From: K23-9 sp964460665
Lineage (GTDB): Bacteria; Planctomycetota; Planctomycetia; Pirellulales; Pirellulaceae
Assembly: GCA_964460665.1 (NCBI GenBank)
Contig: CAYWSL010000004.1
Span: 20,974 to 84,973, forward strand
Reading direction: 5' to 3'
DNA length: 64,000 nucleotides
The first letter of the stretch is position 1; every line of letters starts with the position of its first letter. Both the position numbers and the translations under genes were made by a program. Shown piece by piece: positions 26,481 through 34,094 of the stretch. Below the pieces are notes generated by a model. It was not told the DNA's origin and did not search any database. It saw only the letters and a program-made list of their open reading frames with translations.

Positions 26481-27320
26481 CTATTTTCCGTTTAGATTCC
26501 AGTCGTAATCTAAGTGGGACACGCTGACGCTGTTTTGTAAGGCAGCATTCTGAGCGGTGGCATTAGGAAGCCATCCCGCTATTCGGCGCAGTTGGCTTGC
26601 TTGGTCGTTGCCAAAGTCAGAGCCGAACCAGTCCATGATCGCTGACATGTAGAACCGGTTGTTTGCCGTGTCGTGGCGAAAATTGCGTGAACGCGAGAAG
26701 AAGTCTTTCGCGTTGGTTTCCAACTGATTGGCAACTTCGCGGCTCGTGTACGCTTCATTTAGTAGTCGTGGGCAGCCAATCGAAGCGCAGACGATTGCAA
26801 AGTGAATCCGCGGCTCATTCATCTTGCGCAAAATTTTGTGTTCCATCGAATCCAACGAGTACGGTTTGCCGCCGACGTACAGCTGCAGGTCGTGCCAAAT
26901 GTTGTAGCCAGCCAGTTTGGCTGTGTGGTTGCGAATGCTGGTCGTCGGATGCACACGCAAGATTCCGTGAACGGTGACCGCATTGTAGGCATTGATCCAG
27001 AAAGCCAACTGAGCATTTCGCTTGGATGCAACGTTTGGGTTCGCCGTCGAAAGCAACTGAATGTATCCGTTCAGGGCTTGCACATCGTTTGCGTTTGCTT
27101 TCAAAGCGCGGTAGTTCACCATCCCATCTTTGTCGACGTACTTTTTCAGGATCGCGTTCCACGTAGCGTGATCGATTTGGTCCATCGATACGTTCTGTGC
27201 CGATGGCTGTCCAACGTAGACGGGTTTCCCGGCACGAACCGTCGTCGTGGCGAAGGTGCTGATTACAACAAAAACAGCGATCAACAAATTGCGTGAGTGA
27301 AAAGCAGTAGACATCATCAA
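26481..27320 (-). CDS. Secreted DUF547-domain protein
   Basis: 279 residues with an N-terminal signal peptide (LLIAVFVVISTFATTTVRA, cleavage near residue 30). The rest is a DUF547 domain: WNAILKKYVDKDGMVNYRAL, QLAFWINAYNAVTVHGIL, the His/Cys segment HFAIVCASIGCPRLLNEAY, and the FFSRSRNF end. DUF547 proteins are widespread secreted proteins of unknown activity; the WINAYNA and CASIGCP motifs suggest a cysteine-based active site, but this is unproven. It stands alone on the minus strand, with a 313-nt gap separating it from the EF-Tu gene. Confidence 0.9.
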   Translation of the reverse strand: MMMSTAFHSRNLLIAVFVVISTFATTTVRAGKPVYVGQPSAQNVSMDQIDHATWNAILKKYVDKDGMVNYRALKANANDVQALNGYIQLLSTANPNVASKRNAQLAFWINAYNAVTVHGILRVHPTTSIRNHTAKLAGYNIWHDLQLYVGGKPYSLDSMEHKILRKMNEPRIHFAIVCASIGCPRLLNEAYTSREVANQLETNAKDFFSRSRNFRHDTANNRFYMSAIMDWFGSDFGNDQASQLRRIAGWLPNATAQNAALQNSVSVSHLDYDWNLNGK

Positions 27321-27633
27321 GTCCTTTTTGGGTGAGCGTTCAATCAGAAGATAGCCAGATAGGCGAATGAGCCGCCAGATCCATCCACAGCGGATCAGCT
27401 GTATTAATGGGATTCGGACATGAAAAACGTGAACCTCTCCCCTGCCCCGCCCTTCTATTGTGCGATGCCATGTTTGGCAGATTTGTGGTTAGCAGCACCC
27501 TGGTTTTGCTTGTTGTACAAAAAAGATCGCGGCTGTAGATGCCCTGAAGCGATTGGGTGCTCGTCTGCCACATTCCACTTTTGGATTCACGCACGCTTGT
27601 AGCGAAGGCGTAATCCGGGAGACTCTATTTTTC
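27321..27633. other. 313-nt divergent intergenic region ahead of the EF-Tu paralogue
   Basis: This holds the promoters for DUF547 and the EF-Tu paralogue. Before the EF-Tu ATG there is a GGGAGA purine stretch about 12 nt upstream. No tRNA, long hairpin or repeat was seen. In-frame codons extend upstream of the ATG, but they do not resemble EF-Tu. Confidence 0.6.
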
Positions 27634-28809
27634 ATGAACAAGATTCATGTCAACGTTGGTACCATCGGTCACATTGACCACGGTAAAACTACTCTGACGA
27701 CAGCCATCCTTGCCGTGCAAGCGGCGAAGGGTCTGGCACAAGTCAAGTCGTACCAGGACATCGCCAAGGGCGGGATCCAGCGCGACGCAACCAAGACCGT
27801 GACGATCATCTCCAGTCACGTCAGCTACGAAAGCGATGCGCGCGAGTATGCACACATCGACTGTCCAGGCCACGCCGATTACATCAAGAATATGATTACC
27901 GGTGCGGCACAGATGGACGGCGCTGTGTTGTTGCTTTCGGCCGTTGACGGGCCGATGCCACAAACGCGTGAACACATTCTGCTGGCTAGGCAGGTCGGTG
28001 TGCCCGAACTGGTCGTGTTTGTCAACAAATGCGACTTGGTCGACGACCCCGAACTGATCGAGCTGGTCGAACTGGAAGCACGTGACTTGTTGGACGCGTA
28101 CGGTTTCGATTCGCAGAACGTTCCGTTCATTCGTGGCAGTGCCAAAGGCGCTGCGGATCATCCCAGCGATCCTGAACACAACGCTTGTATCGAAGAGCTA
28201 TTGGCAGCGATGGACGGGCACTTTCCCGATCCAAAGCGTGACGCCGAGAAGCCATTCCTGATGCATGTCGAAGGCGTTCATACGATCCCAGGTCGTGGCA
28301 CCGTTGCCACGGGCATGATCGATCGCGGGACGATTCACTTGGGCGACACAGTCGAAATTTTGGGGTTGGGTGGAACGGTCGAAACGGTTTGCACCGGCAT
28401 CGAATCGTTTCACAAGCCGCAAAAGCAGGCTGTCGCTGGCGAAAACGTTGGCATGTTGCTGCGTGGCGTAAAGTCCGACGGCGTGCAGCGTGGTCAAGTC
28501 ATCGCTGCGCCGCGATCGATCGACACGTATCAGTCGTTTCGCGGCGAAGTGTACGTGTTGGGAAAAGATGAAGGTGGGCGTCATACGCCGATCTTTGCCG
28601 GTTACAAACCGCAGTTCTTTTTCCAGACCACGGATGTGACCGGAGCGGTCGCGTTGCCCGGTGGAACGGACATGGTGCTGCCAGGCGACAATGCCGTCTT
28701 GCATGTGCAGTTGGATAAATCCGTTGCACTGGATGTTGGCAGCCGTTTCGCAATCCGCGAAGGCGGTCGCACAGTCGGCAGTGGCGTCGTCACCGAACTG
28801 ATCGGCTGA
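27634..28809 (+). CDS. tuf: Divergent elongation factor Tu paralogue
   Basis: 391 residues, EF-Tu length. The G-domain P-loop GHIDHGKTT (12-20), DCPGH (76-80) and NKCD are intact. Domain II (GRGTVATGMIDRG) and domain III (KDEGGRHTPIFAGYKPQF, FAIREGGRTVGSG) are clearly EF-Tu. Switch I is altered: where EF-Tu has ARGITIN, this protein has TKTVTII (53-59), so the Arg-Gly pair is lost while the Thr that contacts Mg-GTP is kept. The N-terminus is also short. EF-Tu delivers aminoacyl-tRNA to the ribosome; this looks like a second, specialised copy. It stands outside any str operon. The ATG at 27634 is chosen because the conserved start HVNVGTIGH follows closely. Confidence 0.92.
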   Translation: MNKIHVNVGTIGHIDHGKTTLTTAILAVQAAKGLAQVKSYQDIAKGGIQRDATKTVTIISSHVSYESDAREYAHIDCPGHADYIKNMITGAAQMDGAVLLLSAVDGPMPQTREHILLARQVGVPELVVFVNKCDLVDDPELIELVELEARDLLDAYGFDSQNVPFIRGSAKGAADHPSDPEHNACIEELLAAMDGHFPDPKRDAEKPFLMHVEGVHTIPGRGTVATGMIDRGTIHLGDTVEILGLGGTVETVCTGIESFHKPQKQAVAGENVGMLLRGVKSDGVQRGQVIAAPRSIDTYQSFRGEVYVLGKDEGGRHTPIFAGYKPQFFFQTTDVTGAVALPGGTDMVLPGDNAVLHVQLDKSVALDVGSRFAIREGGRTVGSGVVTELIG

Positions 28810-28820
28810 GGCGCAAAGTA

Positions 28821-28857
28821 AATCGGCCGCCGAAGAATAGTTCTTTGGCGGCCGATT
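28821..28857 (+). terminator. Long hairpin after the EF-Tu paralogue
   Basis: A 17-nt inverted repeat with one G-U pair (28821-28837 against 28841-28857) starts 11 nt after the stop codon. The stem is G+C-rich and the loop is 3-5 nt. There is no long T-tract, but the position and stability fit a rho-independent terminator. Confidence 0.7.
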
Positions 28858-28874
28858 CCGTTGCGCAAGTCGTT

Positions 28875-29034
28875 CTATTTCACGATCGGGCTATTTCACG
28901 ATNNNNNNNNNNNNNNNNNNNNNNNNNNNNNNNNNNNNNNNNNNNNNNNNNNNNNNNNNNNNNNNNNNNNNNNNNNNNNNNNNNNNNNNNNNNNNNNNNN
29001 NNCTATTTCACGATCGGGCTATTTCACGATTGGG
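28875..29034. repeat. 16-bp tandem repeat interrupted by an assembly gap
   Basis: The unit CTATTTCACGATCGGG and a partial second copy occur before the gap, and the same 28 nt occur again straight after it (29003-29030). If the contig ends overlap, the locus holds only two near-identical units, the second ending TTGGG. If not, it is a longer array of unknown copy number. The repeat lies between the EF-Tu hairpin and the end of the secreted protein gene. Confidence 0.8.
28903..29002. other. Assembly gap (100 N) flanked by a 28-nt duplication
   Basis: Exactly 100 N inside the 16-bp repeat. The 28 nt before the gap and the first 28 nt after it are identical. The length is probably a placeholder. 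Confidence 0.95.
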
Positions 29035-29052
29035 GTGCGATCGCGTTTGGGT

Positions 29053-29493
29053 CTAGTTGCCACAGCCCGAGAAGCCGTAGCTAGGGTACGAGTAGCGTCG
29101 CGTCCAATGGCTGCGTCTCGGGACGTAACTGGATCGTTGCTGATAAATCACAGGCTGCGAGTAGCACGAAGAAGTTCCCGACGAGTATGTCGGCTGGGAG
29201 TACACTGGGTAGCTCGACGTGATTTGAGGTGACGAGTAAACCTGCGTGGGTGCCGAATAGGAGGGTGCCGAGTAAGTAGGAGCGGCTACTTGTGGGAACG
29301 ACTGAACAGGGGCCGAAAAGCTTGGAGCCGATTGAATAGGGGCAGCCGATTGAATAGGGGCAGCCGATTGAACTGGTGCCGACTGAATAGCGGGGCTAGG
29401 AGAGAAGCCGCCACGGGTCCCACTCTGTGCTTGGGATACCGATGGGAGGAACAAACAGGCGATACCGGCAACTGCTAGGGCTCGAAGAAACAT
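29053..29493 (-). CDS. Secreted Pro/Ser/Gln-rich repeat protein
   Basis: 146 residues with a clear signal peptide (LRALAVAGIACLFLPSVSQAQ). The mature part is low-complexity, rich in Ser, Pro, Gln, Tyr and Val, with repeats AAPIQS (18-bp tandem DNA repeat near 29325-29370) and APSYSAPT-like units. The end is basic and Tyr-rich, with two Cys (CYSQPV and GCGN). It may be a cell-surface or matrix protein. No family recognised. The G at the end of the coding region is 50 nt from the 16-bp repeat locus. Length may vary between strains because of the tandem repeat. Confidence 0.7.
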   Translation of the reverse strand: MFLRALAVAGIACLFLPSVSQAQSGTRGGFSPSPAIQSAPVQSAAPIQSAAPIQSAPSFSAPVQSFPQVAAPTYSAPSYSAPTQVYSSPQITSSYPVYSQPTYSSGTSSCYSQPVIYQQRSSYVPRRSHWTRRYSYPSYGFSGCGN

Positions 29494-29908
29494 TTTAATT
29501 CTCTTGGGTTAGTTTGGGAGTGTTCCCGCTTTACACGATGGCGCGATTGGAGGCGGAATCTGCTCGGATAATAGGAGGCTCAAGCGACTTCAGAATAGAA
29601 TGCTCGGCTGGCCGTAAAGTCCGCCAAAGCTCGTCCAATTTCCCTCGGCTTAGATAGAAAATCGCTACACTACGTCTAACCAGATCAATTTGACTCAACC
29701 AAGAAACCGTTCGGCGTGTTCTTCCGCCGATTGGGGGAGTAGCTGGCGGTTGGTGGAAGACGGCACCCATTAAAAAGGACGGGTCTGTGTCGCCACACTG
29801 AAGGATCTGTGTCGCCACATTTTCGTGATTGACCCCGTCATGCGTGATGTGTGATGGTAGCCGCAGCGGGAATCCTAAACGATCAAAACGTAGCCCATCG
29901 AAACCAAT
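29494..29908. other. 415-nt intergenic region with a 14-bp direct repeat
   Basis: No convincing gene. TCTGTGTCGCCACA occurs twice, at 29784-29797 and 29806-29819 (22-bp period), each with a weak TGTG/CACA dyad. A minus-strand frame (29531-29956) crosses the region but overlaps the next gene's start and lacks a family. The repeat could be an operator of the glycosyltransferase gene starting at 29909, or part of a dispersed repeat. Confidence 0.55.
29784..29819. repeat. Paired 14-bp direct repeat upstream of glycosyltransferase
   Basis: TCTGTGTCGCCACA is present twice with a 22-bp period, about 90-125 nt before the GT2 start. Each copy contains TGTG-TCGC-CACA. This looks like a regulator-binding pair or a dispersed element; which is not decidable here. 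Confidence 0.5.
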
Positions 29909-30727
29909 ATGAACCAAGTTCAATCGACACCAGACGTCAATTCGGCTTTGCAGCAAACCGTTGTGATCATCCCAGCTCGCAACGAAGGCCAGTCAATTGG
30001 ACTGGTGCTGAAGGAGCTTCCGGAAGTGGCGGCCGTCATCGTGGTCAACAACGGATCGACAGATGAAACGGCCGAAGTCGCCGAGCAATTTGGTTGCGTC
30101 GTTGTTGATGAACCCATACCAGGTTACGGCCGAGCTTGCTTGACCGGAATGAGCATGCTGCAGTCGATGGTCGCAAACGGGCTGGTCGACGCAAGCTACG
30201 TGGGTTTCATCGACGCCGACTACAGCGACCACCCGCAGGAACTGGTTGGCATGATGGAAACGATGTGTGATCAAACGACTGAAGCAGGTCGCGTGGACTT
30301 TGTTCTTGGCTCAAGAATGATTGGTAAACGCGAACAAGGCGCGATGCCGCCGCAAGCGATGTTTGGCAATTGGCTGGCTTGCAACCTGATGCGGTTGATT
30401 TGGCGCACCAAGTACACCGACCTGGGGCCTTTTCGCGTGATTCGCTACGACAAGCTGATGGCGCTGGGCATGCAAGACTTGAATTTTGGCTGGACCATCG
30501 AGATGCAGATCAAGGCCACATTGGCGGGGCTTGTGATCAAAGAAGTGCCTGCTCAGTACCGTCGTCGGATCGGTGTCAGCAAGATCAGCGGAACCGTGAC
30601 TGGAACTTTCAAAGCGGGATACAAAATTCTGTACACAATTGCTAAGTTCGCAGTCAAAACAAAGCGTCCCAAGCAGGTTCCGATGTGCTGCACACTAACC
30701 AGAACAAGTGCCCGAAAAGTTGCGTGA
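29909..30727 (+). CDS. Family 2 glycosyltransferase (DPM1-like)
   Basis: 272 residues. The GT-A start is VVIIPARNEGQSIGLVLKELP, followed by VVNNGSTDETAEVAE and the metal-binding FIDADYSDHP (DxD-like). Later GPFRVIRYDKLMALGMQDLNFGWTIEMQIKA matches the acceptor loop of dolichol-phosphate-mannose-synthase-like enzymes. These transfer a sugar from a nucleotide donor to a polyprenyl phosphate or glycan. No transmembrane helix is clear. It overlaps the start of the next gene by up to 20 nt (if that gene starts at 30708), suggesting a two-gene unit for making and using a lipid-linked sugar. Confidence 0.9.
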   Translation: MNQVQSTPDVNSALQQTVVIIPARNEGQSIGLVLKELPEVAAVIVVNNGSTDETAEVAEQFGCVVVDEPIPGYGRACLTGMSMLQSMVANGLVDASYVGFIDADYSDHPQELVGMMETMCDQTTEAGRVDFVLGSRMIGKREQGAMPPQAMFGNWLACNLMRLIWRTKYTDLGPFRVIRYDKLMALGMQDLNFGWTIEMQIKATLAGLVIKEVPAQYRRRIGVSKISGTVTGTFKAGYKILYTIAKFAVKTKRPKQVPMCCTLTRTSARKVA

Positions 30728-32381
30728 GAGTTTCGGTGTGAACAATTCGCAGCCATTCTACGCTCGGCACGGCCTAGCCTGTCTGATCGGACTCGCTTGT
30801 CTTCAGGCCGCGCTCTATCTCGGATTGCTGGGACTCAGTCGTCAGTTTCAACTTTCGGTTGAAGAAACGACACGTCCGATTCTCGCCGTTTTGGCTTTGC
30901 TGGCGTTGCTATTCGTCAGTTACCTGGGAAGTCTTTGGTTGGTCATTCGCCTGCCGTCTACCAAAGGGTTGGTCGGCGGTCTGTTTGCATTCGCGGTGTT
31001 GATCCGCATCATCATGCTGTTTTCGCAGCCGATTCAGGAAGTGGATCTGTACCGATACATCTGGGATGGCAGCGTATCGAACCAGGGTGTCAGTCCCTAT
31101 CGATATCCGCCAAGCACGGTGATGGGCACTTTTAATGCGAGGATTGACGACAATGACATTGGCGACCGAGATCTGGCGAAGCTTGTTTCGCAGATCCAGT
31201 CCAAGCCCGGCCTTCGCGATGTGCTAAGTCACGTTCACTTTGCCGAGGTACCAACGGTCTACCCGCCCGTTAGCCAAGTGGTCTTTCGTATCAGCGACTT
31301 TCTGACACCCAGTCGAGCCGACATTACGCTTCGATTGCGAGTGATGAAGTTTGTGATCGTCTTGTTTGACATCGGCGTGATGTTCTTTTTGTGGCTGCTG
31401 CTGCGGTCCGTTGATTTTCACCCTGGTTGGTCGATCGCCTATGGGTGGTCACCATTGGTGATCAAGGAGTTTGCGAACAGTGGTCACTTGGATTCGATCG
31501 CGGTCTTTTTGATGATGGCCGCCCTGGTGGTCCTGGTTAGCCAGTTCAAAAAGCAGTGGTTGTCGGTCGGCGGAAGTGCAGCTCTGTTGGCATCTGCTTT
31601 CGGGGCGAAGTTGTTTCCGATCGTACTGGCACCGTTGTTTGCCGTTTTCGTCTGGCGTCAAATCGGATTGAAGTGGGCAGCTATCTGGTGCGTTGTGTTT
31701 GTCATGACCGCTGGTTTTGTCATGTTGCCGCTGATGCGGTCGCATGAAGTGCCGCAGCAAGCAGAAATCGCCAATCCATCTGAAGACGAACTTCGCGGCT
31801 TTAAGCTGTTCTTAAGTCGCTGGGAGATCAACGATGTGATCTTCATGGCAGTTCAAGAAAACATTCGGCCTGATGGGGCCGTGGCGAATCAACCCAAGTT
31901 GTGGTTTGTGGTCACCCCGAACCGTTTTCGTGTGAGCGTGACAAATTCACTCTCGACATGGTTTGCGGGCGATGTCGAACGAACGCCATTTCTGGCCACA
32001 CGTTTGTTCTTGACGATGGTTTTCGGCGGGATCGTTCTGCTGCGTCTGTATCGAACGTGGAACGACGAATCGACACTTCTTGAGTCAGCGTTTCTGATTG
32101 TTGCTTGGTTTTGGCTGTTACTGCCGACGCAGAATCCGTGGTATTGGACGTGGGCGCTTCCGCTGGTTGCGTTCACGCGAAATCGATCATGGCTGTTGCT
32201 GTCTGGGTTGGCGCTAATCTACTACTCTCGGTTTTGGTTTCAGTACCATTTTGAATCGATTGGTGATTGGGGCGGTTATCAAGGGGTGTTGATTTTCGAC
32301 TTCATCGTTGTCTGGTTCGAGTTTTTGCCGTTCTTCGTCTTGTTGCTGGGTAGTTGGGTTTGGCCACGAAAAACGGTGTGA
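30708..32381 (+). CDS. Polytopic membrane GT-C-like mannosyltransferase
   Basis: 557 residues if the GTG at 30708 is used; a GTG at 30738 with GAGAG ahead is also good and removes the overlap. There are about 12 hydrophobic helices. The first loop after helix 3 has QEVDLYRYIWDG (about 110-121), the acidic motif of GT-C glycosyltransferases that use polyprenyl-phosphate sugars. NPWYWTWALP near the C-terminus is typical of the family. The neighbour GT2 could supply the lipid-linked donor. The cytoplasmic side is rich in basic residues. The gene ends in a hairpin that overlaps its stop codon. Confidence 0.82.
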   Translation: MPEKLRESFGVNNSQPFYARHGLACLIGLACLQAALYLGLLGLSRQFQLSVEETTRPILAVLALLALLFVSYLGSLWLVIRLPSTKGLVGGLFAFAVLIRIIMLFSQPIQEVDLYRYIWDGSVSNQGVSPYRYPPSTVMGTFNARIDDNDIGDRDLAKLVSQIQSKPGLRDVLSHVHFAEVPTVYPPVSQVVFRISDFLTPSRADITLRLRVMKFVIVLFDIGVMFFLWLLLRSVDFHPGWSIAYGWSPLVIKEFANSGHLDSIAVFLMMAALVVLVSQFKKQWLSVGGSAALLASAFGAKLFPIVLAPLFAVFVWRQIGLKWAAIWCVVFVMTAGFVMLPLMRSHEVPQQAEIANPSEDELRGFKLFLSRWEINDVIFMAVQENIRPDGAVANQPKLWFVVTPNRFRVSVTNSLSTWFAGDVERTPFLATRLFLTMVFGGIVLLRLYRTWNDESTLLESAFLIVAWFWLLLPTQNPWYWTWALPLVAFTRNRSWLLLSGLALIYYSRFWFQYHFESIGDWGGYQGVLIFDFIVVWFEFLPFFVLLLGSWVWPRKTV

Positions 32382-32400
32382 AGCAAGTCGCTTCACACCG
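32374..32400. terminator. Bidirectional hairpin overlapping the GT-C stop codon
   Basis: CGGTGTGAAGC (32374-32384) pairs perfectly with GCTTCACACCG (32390-32400) around a 5-nt loop. The TGA stop lies in the left arm. It sits between converging genes and can serve both strands. AAAA precedes it on the plus strand; no long T-tract follows. Confidence 0.65.
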
Positions 32401-32433
32401 CGTCGTGATCCTCAATTCATTCGCTCGGGTCGT

Positions 32434-33864
32434 CTACGAAACTTTCGCAGCCTCCTCGATTTCCCAGCCTTTGCGGTACTCGCGGCGAATGAACTCGTTG
32501 ACAGCTGCAACATTCGGGCTCATCAGTTTCTTGGCATTCCATTCGATGCGCTGGCCTTCGCCAGCACGCATTGCTAGGTTTCCGACCAAGATGGTCTCGG
32601 TCAAACGCCCTGCGTAACCAAAGTTCGACATCGTGCCCGGTTTGTACTCTCCCTTGCACGTCGCAACGAACTCCCACTTTTGACGCTGGTCGCCACCGCC
32701 TTTGAATGGAATGCGTGGCAACGATTGCTCGGGCAGTTCAAAATCGGCGTACGTGTCTTTGGGTAGCAGCGAGTATTTTGCGCCGTAATCGTTTTCCGAA
32801 AACAGCAAGCCTTTGCTACCGACAATTAATGCGCCGCTGTTCTTACGACCGCCTTCACGCTGCTCTTTCAGCTTCTGTTGGTAACGAGCAGGAAGTTGGC
32901 TTAGCAAGTCTTCGCGTGGGAGTTCGCCACCGTCGTACCAGTGGAACTTGCAAGCCGGCAAGCCTTCTCGCTCGGGGAATTCAAATACAAGCGCCGAGCT
33001 TTCTGGGAATGTTTCCCCTTCAAAGATTCCAGGGTTCTTCGCAGCGGTCACAGCGACAGGGTCCCACAGCTTTAGCGCCATCACTGGCATGTTTGTGGTG
33101 TGGCATGCCATGTCGCCCAGAGCGCCGGTGCCGAAGTCGACCCATCCGCGCCAGTTAAAGCTGTGGTAAGCCCCTTTTTTGAAAGGTCGCATCGGGGCAG
33201 GGCCAATCCAAGCGTCCCAGTTTAGGCCTTCGGGAATCGGATCTTCGCCGGCCGGTCGTCCTTTGCCTTGTGGCCAAACTGGGCGGTTCGACCAAACGTG
33301 TACTTCGGCAACATCGCCGATCGCGCCGCTCTGGATGACTTCCACGGCTTCGCGTAGCCCGTTTTCGGATGTGCCTTGGTTGCCCATTTGAGTGACCACG
33401 CCAGTTTCTTCGGCGGTTTCACGCATTAGCCGCGCTTCGCCGATTGACCAGGTCAGTGGTTTTTGGCAATAGACATGCTTGCCCATTCGCATTGCTTTGA
33501 CACCAGCGGCACAGTGGTTGTGGTCTGGTGTGCTGACGGTGACGATGTCGACTTTGTCGGCCAGCTGATCGAGCATCTCGCGATAGTCGCTAAAGCCTTT
33601 GGCGTCTTTGAATTCGCGTCCTTTCTTGACGAGTCGATCATTGTCAACATCGCAAAGGCCAACGATTTTGACGCCATGTTCGGCAATGTGACTGGTGTCG
33701 CTGCTGCCTTTTCCGCCAACGCCGATACATGCTGCGCTCAAGCCTTGAAGCGCCGAGTCTTGCGCACAAAGGTTGCGGGTGGTGCTGGAGAAGTAGCCGG
33801 CACCCATCGCGCCCAGCGCGGCAGATTGGCCAATGAATTTGCGTCGAGAAGTTTTGCGTGTCAT
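32434..33864 (-). CDS. Tat-exported Gfo/Idh/MocA-family oxidoreductase
   Basis: 476 residues with a twin-arginine signal (KTSRRKFIGQSAALGAMGAG). The Rossmann motif is ACIGVGGKGSSDTSHIAEHG and the conserved catalytic-lysine segment reads YCQKPLTWS, a variant of the EKP motif. The C-terminal domain (WNAKKLMSPNVAAVNEFIRREYRKGW) is the form common in planctomycetes. Family members oxidise or reduce sugars with NAD(P) as tightly bound cofactor, here in the periplasm. The divergent neighbour is an LRR lipoprotein. Substrate unknown. The ATG at 33864 is followed at once by the Tat motif, so the start is firm. Confidence 0.92.
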   Translation of the reverse strand: MTRKTSRRKFIGQSAALGAMGAGYFSSTTRNLCAQDSALQGLSAACIGVGGKGSSDTSHIAEHGVKIVGLCDVDNDRLVKKGREFKDAKGFSDYREMLDQLADKVDIVTVSTPDHNHCAAGVKAMRMGKHVYCQKPLTWSIGEARLMRETAEETGVVTQMGNQGTSENGLREAVEVIQSGAIGDVAEVHVWSNRPVWPQGKGRPAGEDPIPEGLNWDAWIGPAPMRPFKKGAYHSFNWRGWVDFGTGALGDMACHTTNMPVMALKLWDPVAVTAAKNPGIFEGETFPESSALVFEFPEREGLPACKFHWYDGGELPREDLLSQLPARYQQKLKEQREGGRKNSGALIVGSKGLLFSENDYGAKYSLLPKDTYADFELPEQSLPRIPFKGGGDQRQKWEFVATCKGEYKPGTMSNFGYAGRLTETILVGNLAMRAGEGQRIEWNAKKLMSPNVAAVNEFIRREYRKGWEIEEAAKVS

Positions 33865-34094
33865 TCAGTTCGTCCTCAGGTGGGGCAACAGTTGATGTTG
33901 GGAAAGGGAGGCATTTGTAGATGCGTTCGAAAATAGCAAGCAGCCACTGTCAAAACAACGATTCGACAGGCGTTGGGGCACATTTTCTGCGGAGCCGTTA
34001 ATTCTTCGCAAATCGCTTGATTGCTTGTTTCATTTTCGCGGTTTACGCTATTCGATTGAAATCCGGTCAAACCAAAATTTCCCAGCACGGTGAT

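Noticed and set aside
27553..27633. N-terminal extension of the EF-Tu paralogue
   Set aside because: The 27 residues upstream of the ATG at 27634 do not match EF-Tu, and a purine stretch precedes the ATG.
28875..29034. Repeats around the gap as a CRISPR array
   Set aside because: The units are 16 bp with no spacers and no cas gene nearby.
29531..29956. Minus-strand frame of 141 codons
   Set aside because: It overlaps the GT2 start and the repeat region; no family or ribosome site; kept only as intergenic.
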